Assembly (NCBI RefSeq): GCF_000956525.1 | Contig: NZ_JYIW01000020.1 | Coordinates: 1-64,000, forward strand | From: Microbacterium oxydans | GTDB taxonomy: Bacteria; Actinomycetota; Actinomycetes; Actinomycetales; Microbacteriaceae | Length of the DNA stretch: 64,000 bases | Direction: 5' to 3' | Part shown: positions 1 through 8,063 of the stretch, piece after piece | Layout: each line of letters opens with the position of its first letter | How positions within the stretch are numbered: position 1 is the first letter of the stretch | Program-made: the position numbers and the translations under genes | Notes under the pieces: model-generated | What the model was told of the DNA's origin: nothing | Seen by the model: only the letters and a program-made list of their open reading frames with translations | The model's database searches: none

Positions 1-5
1 GGGGT

Positions 6-31
6 GGGCCCTGCGGCGGGCTCAGGGGCCC
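6..31. repeat. Degenerate copy of the dispersed CCCTTCGACAGGCTCAGGGA repeat
   Basis: The first bases hold a GGGCCC...GGCTCAGGGGCCC arrangement that resembles the dispersed repeat seen many times in this window, with substitutions in the TTCGACA part. It lies just downstream of the stop of the minus-strand binding-protein gene and could act as a terminator hairpin. The match is imperfect. Confidence 0.35.
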
Positions 32-40
32 GCGGGGGCG

Positions 41-1675
41 TCAGCTCTTCCAGGCGTCGAACAGGTACGGCTGCGGCCACGCGTAGTCCCACGTGACGCC
101 GTGGATGTTCGGCTGCCAAGCCACGACCCGAGCCCGCGAGTAGAGCGGGATCGACGGCGCGAGCTCCGGCAGCAGCTCCTGCGCCTGCCCGTAGAAGTCG
201 GCGCGGGCGACCGGGTCGGCACTCGCCCTGGCCTGCGCCAACAGGGCGTCGAGCTCCGGGTCGGACAGGAACGAGGCATTCGAGCCGATCGACGAACCGT
301 CCGACATGTTGTCGCCGCCGTACAGACGCCACAGCTGCATGCCGGTCGCCTCGGACTGGAACGACGGCATGATGCCGTAGTCGCCGTTGTAGAGACGCTG
401 CGAGAAGTCCGCCGCGGGAACCGGCTGCAGCACGATCTCGAAGCCGAGGGCCTTGCCGTCGATCTGCACCTGCTCCAGCGTGCGCTGTGCGAGCTGGTCG
501 TTGTCGGCGTACGGGATGACCGTGCTCAGACGCTCGCCGTCCTTCGTGCGGTAGCCCTCGTCATCCGTCTCCGACCAGCCGGCCTCGTCGAGCAGTGCGC
601 CGGCGGCATCCGCATCGAAGTCGATGACGTTCTCGAGGTCTTTCTTGTAGTCGGGCGTGGTCGTCGCCAGGTACTCCTGCACCGGATAGGCACCGAAGGT
701 CGCACTCTTCACGATCGCAGCACGGTCGATGCCGTGCAGCAGCGCCTGGCGCACCCGCACGTCGTCGAACGGCGCGGTCCGGGTGTTCAGGTGCAGCGTG
801 AAACCGACGCCAGGCAGCAGGAACTCCTCCGAGCCGTAGCCGTCGTTGCTCTTCACCTCTTCCGCGTACTCCGGCGCGATGTAGTCGACGATGTCTGCCT
901 CACCCGTGATGAGCGAGTTGTACCTGGTCTGGTCCTCGGGGAGGAACCGGTACGTGATCGTGTCGAGGTACGCAGCACCCTCGTGCGTGCCCTCCGGCCC
1001 CCAGTCGTAGTCGTCGTTGCGCACGTAGCTGAGGCTCTGCCCCTTGACCCACTCGTCGAACTTGAACGGCCCGGTGCCGACCACGGTCGACGCGAGCGAA
1101 TCGGGGTCGTCGAGCAGCTGCTTCGGCGAGACGATGCCGAAATACGGCGCCGCGATCAGCGTCAGGAAGCTCGACTCCGGCTGCTCCAGCGTGATGCGCA
1201 CGGTGTACTCGTCGAGCACCTCGGCGACCGGACCGAGCTTCGCGACCGAGCCGGTGGACTTGTTCGCAGGGTCGGCGACGTAGTCGAAGTTGACCTTCAC
1301 GGCCTCGGCGTCGAAAGGGGTGCCGTCATGGAACGTGACGTCGTCGCGCAGCGTGAACGTGTACACGCGGGCGTCATCCGACACCTCCCACTTCGTCGCG
1401 AGCCAGGTGCCGTAGGTGCCGTCGCCGTTGTCCCACACGAGGGAATCGACGACCGGCGTCAGCACGTGCGCGCCACCCGTCTGATCGACCAGCGGGTTGA
1501 GCTGCGGCGGCTCCGACCGCGCGGCGACGACGAGATCGCCGCCCGAGACCGGTTCGCCGTTCGACTCCGCTGCATCCGTCGACGTGCCGGCAGCGCAGGC
1601 GGTCAGGGTGAGTGCGGCGACGACGGCTGCTGCGACGGCAGCTCCGAAACGGCGGGGGTTTCTCGCGGATGCCAC
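41..1675 (-). CDS. ABC transporter substrate-binding lipoprotein, peptide/opine type (SBP family 5)
   Basis: This 544-residue lipoprotein has the length and layout of family 5 solute-binding proteins (OppA/DppA), which capture peptides or similar ligands outside the membrane. A signal peptide with an LTAC lipobox lies near residue 27, followed by the family phrase around VVAARSEPPQLNPLVDQ and a long middle domain with GTGPFKFDEW. The GTG start has GAGAGGA at good spacing. It faces away from the hydrolase-like gene at 1911. Its permease and ATPase genes are not adjacent inside the window; they may lie beyond the left edge. The substrate cannot be read from the sequence. Confidence 0.88.
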   Translation of the reverse strand: MASARNPRRFGAAVAAAVVAALTLTACAAGTSTDAAESNGEPVSGGDLVVAARSEPPQLNPLVDQTGGAHVLTPVVDSLVWDNGDGTYGTWLATKWEVSDDARVYTFTLRDDVTFHDGTPFDAEAVKVNFDYVADPANKSTGSVAKLGPVAEVLDEYTVRITLEQPESSFLTLIAAPYFGIVSPKQLLDDPDSLASTVVGTGPFKFDEWVKGQSLSYVRNDDYDWGPEGTHEGAAYLDTITYRFLPEDQTRYNSLITGEADIVDYIAPEYAEEVKSNDGYGSEEFLLPGVGFTLHLNTRTAPFDDVRVRQALLHGIDRAAIVKSATFGAYPVQEYLATTTPDYKKDLENVIDFDADAAGALLDEAGWSETDDEGYRTKDGERLSTVIPYADNDQLAQRTLEQVQIDGKALGFEIVLQPVPAADFSQRLYNGDYGIMPSFQSEATGMQLWRLYGGDNMSDGSSIGSNASFLSDPELDALLAQARASADPVARADFYGQAQELLPELAPSIPLYSRARVVAWQPNIHGVTWDYAWPQPYLFDAWKS

Positions 1676-1910
1676 GATCGGTCCTCTCGGTAGGCACGGG
1701 CTTTCGACGCTATCCAGAGGAGGATCGGCGCAGAGCAGCGGGGTACACGCAAGGAAACGGAGCGTCAGACAGAGTCACACGGGGCGCGAGCCGGAACGCC
1801 TGCGCTAGGGTCGCCGGTCCCGTGGAGCTGGGCGGCGGGCGAACCGCGCAGCGGTGGCGGTCCGCCGTGCGATAGATTTCGCGGAAGATCAGCGCACCCT
1901 GGAGCACAGC

Positions 1911-3092
1911 ATGACGATGATGATGCCCGAGCCGGAACCGTTGCGACCCGTCCCGGGCCTCGATGCCTTCCTGCAGGAGACTCCCTCTGCCATCGCGAGC
2001 CGGGCCGGACAGCTGCTCGGCATGGCCGCGTACGCATTCGGCCGGTTCGAGCCGGACACCGCGCTTCGGGAGGACGCCGATCTGCTCGGGGTGCCGCACG
2101 TCGAGCGTGCTGGAGATGAGATGCAACGCTGGTCCAGCGACGCCAGACTCGATGACCTCACGCGGCAGGCGCAGGAGTTCCATGACCTCTCGTCGGCGGG
2201 GTCCCTCGACGAGAGGACCCGGGCCCTGTGGGGCGACGTCGTCCGGTTCCGCACCCCGATGCCGCTGCTGGCTCTGCTCAACATCCGACAGCAGAGCGAG
2301 CATCCTCTGGAGGCCGCCGCCGCCGCGGCCGCCCTCCACGCCTTCTCGGGCGGTCGTCTGAACCGGAGCCACGACATCCTCCGCAGTGCCGCCGAGTCTG
2401 CCGACCCGCAGGCGAACGCCGTCGCTGCAGCCATGCTCGACGTGTCTCGCACCTCGCCGGATGTCCCGGAGCGACCGGCATGGGTCGGGAACCCGGTCAG
2501 CACGACCATCCACGGTACGTGGGCACTCGTGGAGGAGAACGGGTGGCATCGGCCGGGGTCTCCCCTGCACAGCCACCTGCGCGCGAAGAACTCAGCGAAC
2601 CTGTACGACGCGGACGGCTACTTCGTCTGGAGTGGCGAGTACTCGGACCTCGGTCGCACGCAGGGCGGCGAAGACCTGCACCGATGGGCCGACCTCGTCT
2701 CGGGCGCCGGATGGCTGGACGCCGTCTACGCCCACAGCCACGGAGGCAACGTCGCGCTCGATGCCCTCGCGAAGGGCGCTCGGATCAAGCTGCTCGTGCT
2801 GCTGCACACGCCAGCCATCCATCGGACCTCACAGGCGTGGGCGGCCATCCGGGCGAACGTCGGTGGGGTCATCTCGATGCGCACACGGATGGACCACGTC
2901 GTCCTGGCCGATTCGCTGCGGCACGGCGAGAACCGGATGGCGTTCGACCCCGAACTCCTCCCGCATTTCCCGGTGGTCGGGCATTGGAAGAACCAGGATG
3001 CCTGGTTCTCGCACTCGCATTTCGTCTCGGTCTCCAACTGGAGGCGCTCGGATCTCTCGAACATCGTGACGATGCGCTATCGCGCGATCTGA
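1911..3092 (+). CDS. Alpha/beta-hydrolase-fold-like protein of unknown role
   Basis: This 393-residue protein has no family I recognise over most of its length. Near residue 280 (AHSHGGN, followed by VALDALAKG and the hydrophobic LLVLLHTP strand) it resembles the nucleophile elbow of lipase-type hydrolases, with a serine between two histidines. The first half is rich in helices. No signal peptide is seen, so it is probably cytoplasmic. ATG at 1911 is preferred to the upstream GTG at 1854 because GGAG sits just before it. It converges on the gene at 3114-3470. Esterase or lipase activity is only inferred from the elbow. Confidence 0.6.
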   Translation: MTMMMPEPEPLRPVPGLDAFLQETPSAIASRAGQLLGMAAYAFGRFEPDTALREDADLLGVPHVERAGDEMQRWSSDARLDDLTRQAQEFHDLSSAGSLDERTRALWGDVVRFRTPMPLLALLNIRQQSEHPLEAAAAAAALHAFSGGRLNRSHDILRSAAESADPQANAVAAAMLDVSRTSPDVPERPAWVGNPVSTTIHGTWALVEENGWHRPGSPLHSHLRAKNSANLYDADGYFVWSGEYSDLGRTQGGEDLHRWADLVSGAGWLDAVYAHSHGGNVALDALAKGARIKLLVLLHTPAIHRTSQAWAAIRANVGGVISMRTRMDHVVLADSLRHGENRMAFDPELLPHFPVVGHWKNQDAWFSHSHFVSVSNWRRSDLSNIVTMRYRAI

Positions 3093-3113
3093 GCACCCCC
3101 GTGGAGCCGGGCG

Positions 3114-3470
3114 CTACGCCACCGGGATCTCGTCGAGCGAGAAGTACACCGGCAGACCGCGCTCGCGGGCGATCACGACGTCCTGGTCTGCGCCGGCGGA
3201 TGCTCCGGGGAGGCGCAGCACGGCGTCGCAGTGCTGCAGCAGCCGACGCGCGGTCTCGTACATGACGTCGCCGTCGGCAGCATCCGCCTCTGTCATGCCG
3301 CGGAGGATCGGCAGGGCGACCCATTCGCCGATCATCGGCACGTGTCCGAGGCGATGGATGGGGGCTGCTGCCTCTTCGAGACGCTCGAGATTGCGGGCGA
3401 TCAGCGCGGGGTCGCCGTCGGTGCCGGAGCGGTAGGGGCCGGCGATGAGGATCAGGAGTGGTGATGTCAT
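3114..3470 (-). CDS. Nucleoside 2-deoxyribosyltransferase-like protein (DUF4406 type)
   Basis: A 118-residue protein beginning MTSPLLILIAGPYRSG. The IAGPYRSG phosphate-loop-like motif, the central HRLGHVPMIGEW segment and the later CDAVLRLPGASAGADQDV stretch match the small nucleoside 2-deoxyribosyltransferase/DUF4406 superfamily, whose members act on nucleosides or nucleotide sugars. The ATG at 3470 was chosen because the conserved first strand starts right after it. The gene is divergent from the DeoR regulator at 3526, and the short shared promoter region suggests the regulator may control it. The substrate is unknown. Confidence 0.7.
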   Translation of the reverse strand: MTSPLLILIAGPYRSGTDGDPALIARNLERLEEAAAPIHRLGHVPMIGEWVALPILRGMTEADAADGDVMYETARRLLQHCDAVLRLPGASAGADQDVVIARERGLPVYFSLDEIPVA

Positions 3471-3492
3471 GACGGAGACTGTATCCTGAATC

Positions 3493-3509
3493 GTGCAACA
3501 ACGTGCAAC
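3493..3509. promoter_or_regulatory. Direct repeat GTGCAAC in the divergent promoter before the DeoR gene
   Basis: GTGCAAC occurs at 3493-3499 and again at 3503-3509, exactly 10 bases apart, so both copies face the same side of the helix. It lies between the divergent gene starts at 3470 and 3526. Direct repeats of this spacing are typical of DeoR/GlpR operators, so autoregulation is a reasonable inference. Confidence 0.5.
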
Positions 3510-3525
3510 TTCACGAAGGAATCGT

Positions 3526-4272
3526 ATGCTCGGCGCACAGCGCAAGACCCACCTGCTCGAGATCCTCGACTGCGACGGACGCGTGGTCGCCAAGACCGTC
3601 GCCCACGACCTCGGAGTGTCGGAGGACTCGATCCGCCGCGACCTCCGCGAACTCGCCGACGACGGCAAGCTCGTGCGCGTCTACGGCGGCGCGCTGCCGA
3701 TCCCGCCGGCCGACCGACCGGTGCAGCTGCGACAGGACCTCGCGACCGACAGCAAGGAACGCGTCGCCCGGCGCGCGGTCGACCTCATCCGCCCGGCATC
3801 CACCATCGTGCTCGACGCAGGAACCACGACCCTCGCGATGGCCCAGCTGCTCGCCCGCGACGCGTCGCTCACCGTGATCACCCCGAGCCCCGCCGTCGCT
3901 CTCGCAGTCGCCGAACACTCCGACGCCCGCATCATCCTGATCGGCGGCGAGCTCTCGCGGCACTCGATGGTCGCGAGCGGCCCCCTCGCCATGGAAGCCC
4001 TGCAGCACCTCTCGGCAGACGCCTTCTTCCTGGGCGTCACCGGCATCGACCCGGTGCACGGGCTCACGACCGGATCCGTCGACGACGCCGTCACCAAGCG
4101 AGCGCTCGCCGCCAGGAGCGCCGCCACCTACGTGCTCGGCAGCGAGGAGAAGATCGGCGCCGTGTCGCACTTCCCCGTGATCGCGCTCGACGCCATCGCC
4201 GGGATCGTCGTCGACCCGCTCGACCGCAACCCGCTGATCGAGGAGCTGCCGGTGGTGGGGTCGGGGCACTGA
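3526..4272 (+). CDS. DeoR/GlpR-family transcriptional regulator
   Basis: A 248-residue regulator. The N-terminal DeoR-type helix-turn-helix (KTHLLEILDCDGRVVAKTVA, then LGVSEDSIRRDLRELADDG) is followed by the VYGGALP linker and a sugar-phosphate-sensing domain (VLDAGTTTLAMA, IGGELSRHSM, FFLGVTGID). Members of this family repress sugar or nucleoside catabolism genes and release DNA on binding a phosphorylated ligand. The ATG at 3526 has GAAGGA in front; the GTG at 3493 would sit inside the putative operator. Targets are unknown; the divergent 3114 gene and its own promoter are the nearest candidates. Confidence 0.9.
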   Translation: MLGAQRKTHLLEILDCDGRVVAKTVAHDLGVSEDSIRRDLRELADDGKLVRVYGGALPIPPADRPVQLRQDLATDSKERVARRAVDLIRPASTIVLDAGTTTLAMAQLLARDASLTVITPSPAVALAVAEHSDARIILIGGELSRHSMVASGPLAMEALQHLSADAFFLGVTGIDPVHGLTTGSVDDAVTKRALAARSAATYVLGSEEKIGAVSHFPVIALDAIAGIVVDPLDRNPLIEELPVVGSGH

Positions 4273-4293
4273 GGGCGTCGGTTGGGGGGCGGA

Positions 4294-4409
4294 GGCCCTT
4301 CGACAGGCTCAGGGACCCAAAGGGGAGGTGGGGACTGGGCCCTTCGACAGGCTCAGGGACCCAGGGTGCGGACTGGGGTGGGGGGCCCTTCGACAGGCTC
4401 AGGGACCCA
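4294..4409. repeat. Three copies of the dispersed CCCTTCGACAGGCTCAGGGA repeat
   Basis: Copies lie at 4294-4319, 4338-4363 and 4384-4409, all in the same orientation, separated by G-rich spacers. They fill the gap between the convergent DeoR gene and the ATPase gene at 4431. Each copy can form an imperfect hairpin with GGGTCC/GGGCCC-like ends, so a terminator or REP-like role is possible. Confidence 0.9.
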
Positions 4410-4430
4410 ACGGGGCTAGGGGGCTGAGGG

Positions 4431-5201
4431 TCAACCGAACTGCATCCGCTGGCCGAGCACCGGCACCGCGTCGAGCAGGTCCTGCGTGTACGGGTCGCCG
4501 GGGTTCGCGAGCAGCGTCTCCGTCGGCCCGGCCTCGACGAGCATCCCGTTGCGCATCACGCACACCTCGTCGCTGATGTAGCGCACCACCGCGAGGTTGT
4601 GCGAGATGAAGAGCATCGAGAGGCCGAGCTCATCCTGCAGCTCGCGCAGCAGGTTGAGGATCGCGCCCTGCACCGAGACGTCGAGCGCACTCGTGACCTC
4701 GTCGGCGATCAGCACCGACGGCTCACCGGCCAGGGCACGGGCGATCGTGATGCGCTGCCGCTGCCCGCCGGAGAAGGCGCCAGGGCGCTCCCCCGCACGG
4801 TCGGGGTCGAGGTGCACCTGCGCCAGCAGCTCCCGCACGCGGGCGATCCGCTCCGCGCGGGTCCACCGGCGTCCGGTGGCCCGCAGCGCCTCGGCGATCG
4901 AGTCGCCGATCGGCATCAGCGGGTCGAGCGCCGAGAAGGGGTCCTGGAACACCAGCTGCATCCGCCGCCTGGCACCGCGAGCAGCGGATCCGCCGCCGAC
5001 CGCCTCGACGCCGTCGACCCTGATCGATCCCGACTCCGGCCGCACGAGTCCGACGGCAGCGGCCGCGATCGTGCTCTTCCCCGACCCCGACTCGCCGACC
5101 AGGCCGACCGTGCGGCCCTTCGGCACCGCGAGACTCACCCGCTCCACCACTCTGGTGCGGCCGTACCGGACGCTCAGGTCTTCGATCTCGAGTGCGTTCA
5201 C
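4431..5201 (-). CDS. ABC transporter ATP-binding protein, DppF/OppF type
   Basis: A 256-residue ATPase subunit. Walker A is GESGSGKST at residues 36-44, the signature is FSGGQRQRI, and Walker B ends in DEVTSALD, where the usual Pro is Val. The type matches the second ATPase of dipeptide/oligopeptide importers. Its start overlaps the stop of the fused permease-ATPase gene by four bases (ATGA), so the two are translationally coupled. It is the last gene of the operon that begins at 12383. The C-terminal oligopeptide extension (Fe-S binding in some homologues) is absent or very short. Confidence 0.93.
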   Translation of the reverse strand: MNALEIEDLSVRYGRTRVVERVSLAVPKGRTVGLVGESGSGKSTIAAAAVGLVRPESGSIRVDGVEAVGGGSAARGARRRMQLVFQDPFSALDPLMPIGDSIAEALRATGRRWTRAERIARVRELLAQVHLDPDRAGERPGAFSGGQRQRITIARALAGEPSVLIADEVTSALDVSVQGAILNLLRELQDELGLSMLFISHNLAVVRYISDEVCVMRNGMLVEAGPTETLLANPGDPYTQDLLDAVPVLGQRMQFG

Positions 5202-7012
5202 ACCGACACCTCCCGGTCTTCGTTCGCAGCGTCGTCACGCGAGGCGTCGTGCACGCCGGCGTCGTCGAGGGCCTCCGGCAGCAGCTCGGGCGCGATCACC
5301 GGCAGCGGCTGCGTGCGGTCGCTCGTCATGTCGGGCAGACAGGCGATCAGCGCCTTCGAGTACGGATGCCGAGCGTCCTCGCGGATGCGCCGCGCGTCGA
5401 GCGTCTCGACGATCCGGCCGTCCTTCATCACGATCACCCGATCGCAGAAGGCCGAGACCAGCGCGATGTCGTGCGAGATGAACACGATCGCAGCCCCCGT
5501 CTCCTCCTGCGCGCGATGCAACACGTCCATGACCTGCCGCTGCACCGTGACGTCGAGGGCGGTCGTCGGCTCGTCCGCGATGATCAGACGGGGGCGCCCG
5601 GTGAGCGCCATCCCGATCATGGCGCGTTGCCGCATACCGCCGGAGAACTCATGCGGATACTGCTTCAGGCGAGCGGCGGCGTTCGCGATCCCGACCGACT
5701 CGAGCGCGTCGGCGGCACGGGCGCGGGCCTGCGCCGGACGCATCCCCATGTGCACCTCCGGGACCTCGGTCAGCTGCCGCCCGATCGTGAGCGCCGGGTT
5801 GAGCGAGGTGAGCGGATCCTGGAAGATCATGCCGAGCTCGACGCCCAGCCTCGACCGGTCGGCCGCGGTGAGCGTTCGCGTCATGTCGATGTCGTCGAAA
5901 CGGTGCACCGAGGTCGCGATGCGGGCGTCGTCACCGAGGAGCCCGGCGAGCGCCATCGCCGTGAGCGACTTGCCCGAACCGGATTCGCCCACGATCCCGA
6001 CGATCTCACCAGGCACGACGCGCAGATCGACGCCACGGACTCGCTCGATGACACCGCCGTCTGCCGTGGCGAACGCGATGCGAAGGTCGGAGATCTCGGC
6101 GATCGCGTCGGTCGCCGACGCCGTGCTCTCGGTAACGCCCCGCCGCCGCCGAGGTGTGAGCGTGACCGCGCCCGTCGCCCGAGCGGCGACCGCACGGAAA
6201 CCCTGCCCGCGGGAACCGGCGACGGCCTCGCTGAGCAGCGTGAGCACGAGACCGGCGAGCACCACGGCGATCCCGGGGCCGATCGCGGCGAGCGGATTGA
6301 TGTAGATGCGCAGGATGCCCTCCTGCAGCATCCGACCCCAGTCATAGGCCGGCGCCTGCACACCGAGCCCGAGGAAGGAGAGCCCGGCGAACGACAGCAG
6401 CGTGACGCTCGCGGTGGCCGCCGCGTTCACGAAGAACGGGTTCGCGATGTTCGGCAGCACGTGCCGGAGCAGGATGCCGATCGGGCCGACGCCGACGACC
6501 CTGGCCGCGCGCACGTAGTCGCGTCCGGAGACGGATGCCGCGAGGTTGTAGACCAGACGGGCGAACGACGGGATGCCGGCGAAGCCGATCGCGAGCATCG
6601 CGCCGGTCGCGGTCGCACCCCAGATCACGGTGAAGAAGAGCACCATCAGCAGCCACGGGAAGGCGAGCAGGATGTCGAGGAGTCCGGTGAACAGACGACG
6701 CGGATACTTCGGCAGGATGCTGGCGACCAGCCCGAACACGATCCCGCCGACGAGTGAGATCGCGGTCGCACCGAGGGTCAGCAGCAGCGTCAGGCGGGTC
6801 GCGACCAGCACGCGGGCGAGCACATCGCGGCCCAGCTCGTCGGTGCCGAACGGATGCGCGGCGCTGGCGGGGAGCAGCCGGGACGACACATCGGTGGTGT
6901 CGGCAGCCGGTCCCCAGATCGTCGGGCCGGCAACCGCGATGAAGAGCAGCAGGGCGCAGCCGACGACGGCCGAGATCGCGGTCGGGTTCAGCAGCTTCGT
7001 GCGCAGCGACAT
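5198..7012 (-). CDS. Fused ABC permease (DppC type) and ATP-binding protein (DppD type)
   Basis: A 604-residue fusion of two subunits that are usually separate. Residues 1 to about 285 form a DppC-like inner-membrane permease, with the HPFGTDELGRDVLARVL signature and a FAGIPSFARL-type coupling region. From about residue 305 an ABC ATPase follows, with GESGSGKS, EFSGGMRQRAM and LIIADEPTTALD. Such permease-ATPase fusions are known in actinobacterial peptide-type importers. The gene starts three bases after the stop of the permease at 7016 and overlaps the next ATPase by four. The two halves are joined by an Arg-rich linker (near TPRRRRG). Confidence 0.93.
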   Translation of the reverse strand: MSLRTKLLNPTAISAVVGCALLLFIAVAGPTIWGPAADTTDVSSRLLPASAAHPFGTDELGRDVLARVLVATRLTLLLTLGATAISLVGGIVFGLVASILPKYPRRLFTGLLDILLAFPWLLMVLFFTVIWGATATGAMLAIGFAGIPSFARLVYNLAASVSGRDYVRAARVVGVGPIGILLRHVLPNIANPFFVNAAATASVTLLSFAGLSFLGLGVQAPAYDWGRMLQEGILRIYINPLAAIGPGIAVVLAGLVLTLLSEAVAGSRGQGFRAVAARATGAVTLTPRRRRGVTESTASATDAIAEISDLRIAFATADGGVIERVRGVDLRVVPGEIVGIVGESGSGKSLTAMALAGLLGDDARIATSVHRFDDIDMTRTLTAADRSRLGVELGMIFQDPLTSLNPALTIGRQLTEVPEVHMGMRPAQARARAADALESVGIANAAARLKQYPHEFSGGMRQRAMIGMALTGRPRLIIADEPTTALDVTVQRQVMDVLHRAQEETGAAIVFISHDIALVSAFCDRVIVMKDGRIVETLDARRIREDARHPYSKALIACLPDMTSDRTQPLPVIAPELLPEALDDAGVHDASRDDAANEDREVSV

Positions 7013-7015
7013 GTC

Positions 7016-8059
7016 TCAGCCCTCCGTGATCGACGAGCGGGGATCGATGGTGGCGAGAGTCAGATCGACGACCAGGTTCACGCCGAGCACGATCAGCGCG
7101 TAGACGATGACCACGCCCTGCACCATCGGATAGTCCTTGGCACCGACCGACGACACCATGATGGTGCCGAGACCCGGGATCGAGAACACGGTCTCGATCA
7201 ACACGGTGGCAGCGGTCAGCCCCGCGAGGATCAGGCCGCCGACCGTGAGTGACGCGGTGACGATGTTCGGCAGTGCGTGCCGAAGGTGGATCAGACGACG
7301 CGGGAGCCGCTTGGCTCGCGCGGTGGTCATGTACGTGGTGTCGAGCACCGCGAGCATCTCGACCTGCACGATGCGCACGAGGTACGCCATCGGGCCGATC
7401 GCGAGTGCGATCACCGGCAGCACGGCATCCTCCGGTGATCCCCAGCCTGCGGCCGGGAGCCAGCCGAGCCGCACCGCGAACAGCGAGATGAGTCCGACCG
7501 CGACCAGGAAGCTGGGCACCGCGATCAGGATGCCGAGCACGGCCGAGACCGCCATCGTCAGCCCGCGGCGACGACCGGAGCGCGCCAGCACCGCGGCACC
7601 GATCCCTGCCGGCAGTGCGCCGATCACGGCGATGATGAACGCCAGCACCGCGAGCAGCAGCGTCGTCGGGAAGCGCTGCGCGATCACATCGCCGACCGGA
7701 CGCTGCAGTCGCACCGAGGTGCCGAGGTCGCCCGTGAGGAGGCCGCCGATGAAGCGGAAGAACTGCTCCCACATCGGCCGGTCGAGCCCGAGCTGTGCAC
7801 GGGTGGCTTCGACGAGCTGCGGGGTGGCGCTGTTGCCGAGCGCCGCTCGCACCGGATCACCCGGCACGAGGTACATCAGGAGGAAGGAGGCCACGATCAC
7901 CACGGCGAGCGAGATGACCAGGCGGCCGAGGCGGCGGAACAGGAAGGCCGTCCGCGGGGAGAGCCCCCGCCGCAGACGGCGCTCCTCCACCCGCGCCGCC
8001 AGGGCGGCCGTGCTGGTGTCGGCCACTTCGGCGGTCGCGAGAGGAGGAGTCGTCGTCAT
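7016..8059 (-). CDS. ABC transporter permease, DppB/OppB type
   Basis: A 347-residue membrane protein with six predicted membrane segments. The conserved FLLMYLVPGDPVRAALG segment near the N terminus and the DTTYMTTARAKRL cytoplasmic loop, which contacts the ATPase, are typical of DppB. The ATG at 8059 is preferred because only a low-complexity stretch lies upstream and the binding-protein stop is four bases away. A charged cytoplasmic N-terminal arm of about 40 residues precedes the first membrane segment. It pairs with the DppC half of the fusion downstream. Confidence 0.92.
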   Translation of the reverse strand: MTTTPPLATAEVADTSTAALAARVEERRLRRGLSPRTAFLFRRLGRLVISLAVVIVASFLLMYLVPGDPVRAALGNSATPQLVEATRAQLGLDRPMWEQFFRFIGGLLTGDLGTSVRLQRPVGDVIAQRFPTTLLLAVLAFIIAVIGALPAGIGAAVLARSGRRRGLTMAVSAVLGILIAVPSFLVAVGLISLFAVRLGWLPAAGWGSPEDAVLPVIALAIGPMAYLVRIVQVEMLAVLDTTYMTTARAKRLPRRLIHLRHALPNIVTASLTVGGLILAGLTAATVLIETVFSIPGLGTIMVSSVGAKDYPMVQGVVIVYALIVLGVNLVVDLTLATIDPRSSITEG

Positions 8060-8063
8060 GGCG

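Noticed and set aside
1854-1910. GTG at 1854 as start of the hydrolase-like gene
   Set aside because: The upstream 19 residues look like random coding and GGAG lies just before the ATG at 1911.
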